Of a stretch of DNA of 64,000 bases, positions 62,581-64,000 are shown piece after piece. Source of the stretch: an uncultured Bacillota bacterium (GTDB lineage Bacteria > Bacillota > Dehalobacteriia > UBA7702); contig CAKUYE010000001.1 of the NCBI GenBank assembly GCA_934702375.1, positions 237,940 through 301,939 of the forward strand. Reading direction: 5' to 3'. Made by a program: the position numbers and the translations under genes. Positions within the stretch are counted from its first letter, which is position 1, and each line of letters starts with the position of its first letter. The notes beneath the pieces are model-generated. The model did no database searches and was not told the origin of the DNA. It saw only the letters and a list, made by a program, of their open reading frames with translations.

Positions 62581-62631
62581 CTCCTTTCGGATAAAGGAGG
62601 GAAACCTCCTTAAGGTCATAATAGGCCTATT
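62581..62631 (-). promoter_or_regulatory. Leader with alternative hairpins and a palindrome before the glp-like operon
   Basis: On the minus strand AAGGAGG (62605-62611) can pair with CCTCCTT (62594-62600), while the overlapping CTCCTTT (62593-62599) can instead pair with the AAAGGAG ribosome site (62581-62587). The two structures exclude each other. The palindrome AATAGGCCTATT at 62620-62631, just after the transcription start, looks like an operator. Confidence 0.5.
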
Positions 62632-62654
62632 TGCATTATACCTATACAGTATAA

Positions 62655-62682
62655 ATTATACCGCATCCAAAAGAAAAGTCAA
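62655..62682 (-). promoter_or_regulatory. Promoter of the glp-like operon
   Basis: TTGACT (62677-62682), 16-base spacer and TATAAT (62655-62660) on the minus strand. Confidence 0.75.
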
Positions 62683-62732
62683 GAAAAAGCAAAGGCATCA
62701 ACACAGAAACCCCCGTTTTGACACAAAAAATA

Positions 62733-62756
62733 CCCCGGAGAAAAATTTCTCCGGGG
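62733..62756 (-). terminator. Intrinsic terminator of the DUF11 protein gene
   Basis: CCCCGGAGAAA pairs with TTTCTCCGGGG; on the minus strand TATTTTTTG follows. Confidence 0.92.
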
Positions 62757-62791
62757 CACTGAGGATTCAGTCATAATTCACTGAGATAAGC

Positions 62792-63646
62792 TTATACCGT
62801 GCCGGTAATCACCAAGGTACTTACACCCGGGGTTGTGATCCATGCACCGGTAGCGGGATCACGGGTATAAGTGGCCGCAGGGACGGTAATCTGCCCGGCA
62901 ACGGTGGAAAAGACGCCGGTTGCCGTATCGTAGGTATAATTGGCAGGAGCCGCCCAAGCCGTACCGTTAAATGTCACGGTAATCGGATCGAGAATCGGAT
63001 CAAAGGTATCGGTAAGTACAATACCGGCGGCGGCGTCCGCAGCTGCGTTCCCCGTATTCTGAATGGTAAAGGTATAGCTGATTTCACCGTTGCTGGCAAC
63101 GGTGGTAGGGGAAAGCGCCTTGTGGATCGTCAACACAGGGGCGGTTTCCGCATTAACCGTAGCTTCGGCAGTAACAGGCTCTGCTAAATTGTCCCCTGTC
63201 ACCGTTACCTGATTGGTAATAAAGCTTTCCAGCTCCATAGGGGCAAATTCATTTGCTCTGGCCTCGTAGATCAAGGTTGCATTGCCGCCGGCAGGAATGT
63301 TAATTCCACGAATTTCCAAGGGCGGACCGGCAGTTACCGTGGGCGCTGCCTGCAACAGACCATTGATATAATATTTTACGGAGTTTTCCGTGTAAGTCAA
63401 AGGATATCGCGTTTCTTCGTTATAAGAAAACGCTCCGAGGTTATCGGTTAAGATAAGACCAGTCAAAGCCGTTGTGCCGCTATTCACCAAAGTGATTACA
63501 TAGGTCACTTCACCGCGAGAAGTGTAATCGGGAACAACGGGGGTTTTTGTAACGACCAACACCTCCTGAAGAGTACCGGTTACGGTATTGGAAACGGTCA
63601 TATTGCCATTGTAAGATAATGTAGCGCTATTTGTAAATGTTGCCAT
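62792..63646 (-). CDS. DUF11-repeat protein without signal peptide
   Basis: A 284-residue beta-rich protein. Two DUF11-type repeats are visible: about 30-150 (VVTKTPVVPDYTSRGEVTYVITLVNSG, then LILTDNLG) and about 170-284 (LTIHKALSPTTVASNGEISYTFTIQNTG, then IVLTDTFD). DUF11 repeats usually build surface stalks, yet this protein begins MATFTNSATLSYNG with no signal sequence or anchor. Clostridial proteins with this opening are known only as DUF11 or hypothetical proteins. A strong AGGAGG precedes the ATG and a strong terminator follows, so it is a single-gene unit. Confidence 0.85.
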   Translation of the reverse strand: MATFTNSATLSYNGNMTVSNTVTGTLQEVLVVTKTPVVPDYTSRGEVTYVITLVNSGTTALTGLILTDNLGAFSYNEETRYPLTYTENSVKYYINGLLQAAPTVTAGPPLEIRGINIPAGGNATLIYEARANEFAPMELESFITNQVTVTGDNLAEPVTAEATVNAETAPVLTIHKALSPTTVASNGEISYTFTIQNTGNAAADAAAGIVLTDTFDPILDPITVTFNGTAWAAPANYTYDTATGVFSTVAGQITVPAATYTRDPATGAWITTPGVSTLVITGTV

Positions 63647-63808
63647 AAATACCTCCTAAATAAATACCCCAAGCCGGGCACGAGTTTTTAATTTGGAAGA
63701 CATCCATCTGCCTTCATAGTATCATATGGCAAAAGAAAAAAAATGTGCCGCAATTTTTTTCGGAACAACTGGTTTTATTTTCAGCCTCAAATAGGGACAC
63801 GGAATAAC

Positions 63809-63856
63809 AAAGATCCCGATGCTCTCGCAAATATGCGATCACATCGAGATCTTTTT
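63809..63856. terminator. Terminator-like hairpin near the right edge
   Basis: AAAGATC and CGATG (63809-63821) pair with CATCG and GATCTTT (63842-63854) across one mismatch, with an inner TCGCA/TGCGA hairpin. TTTTTATAA follows on the plus strand. 63647-63808 holds no gene and is presumably the DUF11 promoter region. Confidence 0.6.
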
Positions 63857-63859
63857 ATA

Positions 63860-64000
63860 AATAAAATCACACGAAAGGCAACAATAAGCAATCTGCGTCA
63901 TCGCGCAAAAAGGGTGCGATAAACGTGCTGAATCGGGTAAACATGACCGGGTTCGAGTGAGGGGTATACCTAGACGTATCCCCTCGCTCGGAGACGGGCA
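63860..64000. other. Gene-free structured sequence running off the window
   Basis: No coding frame is visible. A strong stem-loop (GAGGGG and ATAC arms around 63959-63985) and a smaller TCGC/GCGA hairpin near 63900-63920 suggest a non-coding RNA or a leader whose remainder lies beyond the edge. If it is transcribed leftward, the hairpin at 63809-63856 would be its terminator. Confidence 0.3.

Noticed and set aside
63945..63960. tRNA T-arm (GGTTCGA-like)
   Set aside because: No acceptor, D or anticodon arms can be built around it inside the window.

Overview
The window looks like chromosome of an anaerobic, Gram-positive-type member of the Firmicutes (Clostridia-like). The evidence is S-layer-homology (SLH) surface proteins together with a CsaB-type pyruvyl transferase, spoVG, LL-diaminopimelate aminotransferase, an energy-coupling-factor (ECF) transporter, pyrrolysine-free MttB-superfamily methyltransferases, cobalamin riboswitches and intrinsic terminators. 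No outer-membrane genes are visible. The species cannot be named from the sequence.

Positions 1-20,400 are mostly housekeeping: uvrB-uvrA-uvrC, a P-loop ATPase, a small lipoprotein, prs, glmU, spoVG, a glnA-dapF-dapL-ispE run, a Met/Gly-rich protein, lgt, two drug/metabolite-type transporters and carbamate kinase. Positions 20,500-23,600 hold a decaying ABC-transporter and two-component locus: the permease is broken by two homopolymer frameshifts and an internal deletion, and only the end of a histidine kinase remains.

Positions 23,600-35,900 form a quaternary-amine or methylated-compound region: a hydantoinase-like protein, a BCCT transporter, two MttB-superfamily methyltransferases, an MFS transporter and two paralogous PAS/AAA+/Fis activators of sigma-54. 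Four consensus -24/-12 promoters drive it. Two families of inverted repeats, TGCAAA-N4-TTTGCA and TGAAAT-N4-ATTTCA, lie upstream in the same 28-30 then 14-15 bp geometry. A GTCGTGAACA motif sits just downstream of each promoter.

Positions 36,000-59,500 read as a corrinoid acquisition region. There are two tandem SLH proteins with a DUF4430 (transcobalamin C-domain-like) module. A cobalamin riboswitch controls an ECF transporter with a CbiR-like hydrolase, and cbiB lies next to it. A 2,329-residue SLH protein has two helical-barrel-like regions and a C-terminal DUF4430 domain. It sits behind a second cobalamin riboswitch and a promoter whose -35/-10 spacer contains a G10 tract. A fused glycosyltransferase/CsaB (the cell-wall pyruvylation that SLH domains bind), MurJ and a 900-residue membrane-anchored barrel protein follow. 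The working model is surface capture, import, remodelling and use of corrinoid, with use by MttB-type enzymes. It is an inference from gene content and regulation. No MttB partner corrinoid protein is encoded in the window.

Positions 59,500-64,000 hold a glp-like oxidoreductase trio with a possible switching leader, a DUF11 protein, and structured non-coding sequence that runs off the end.
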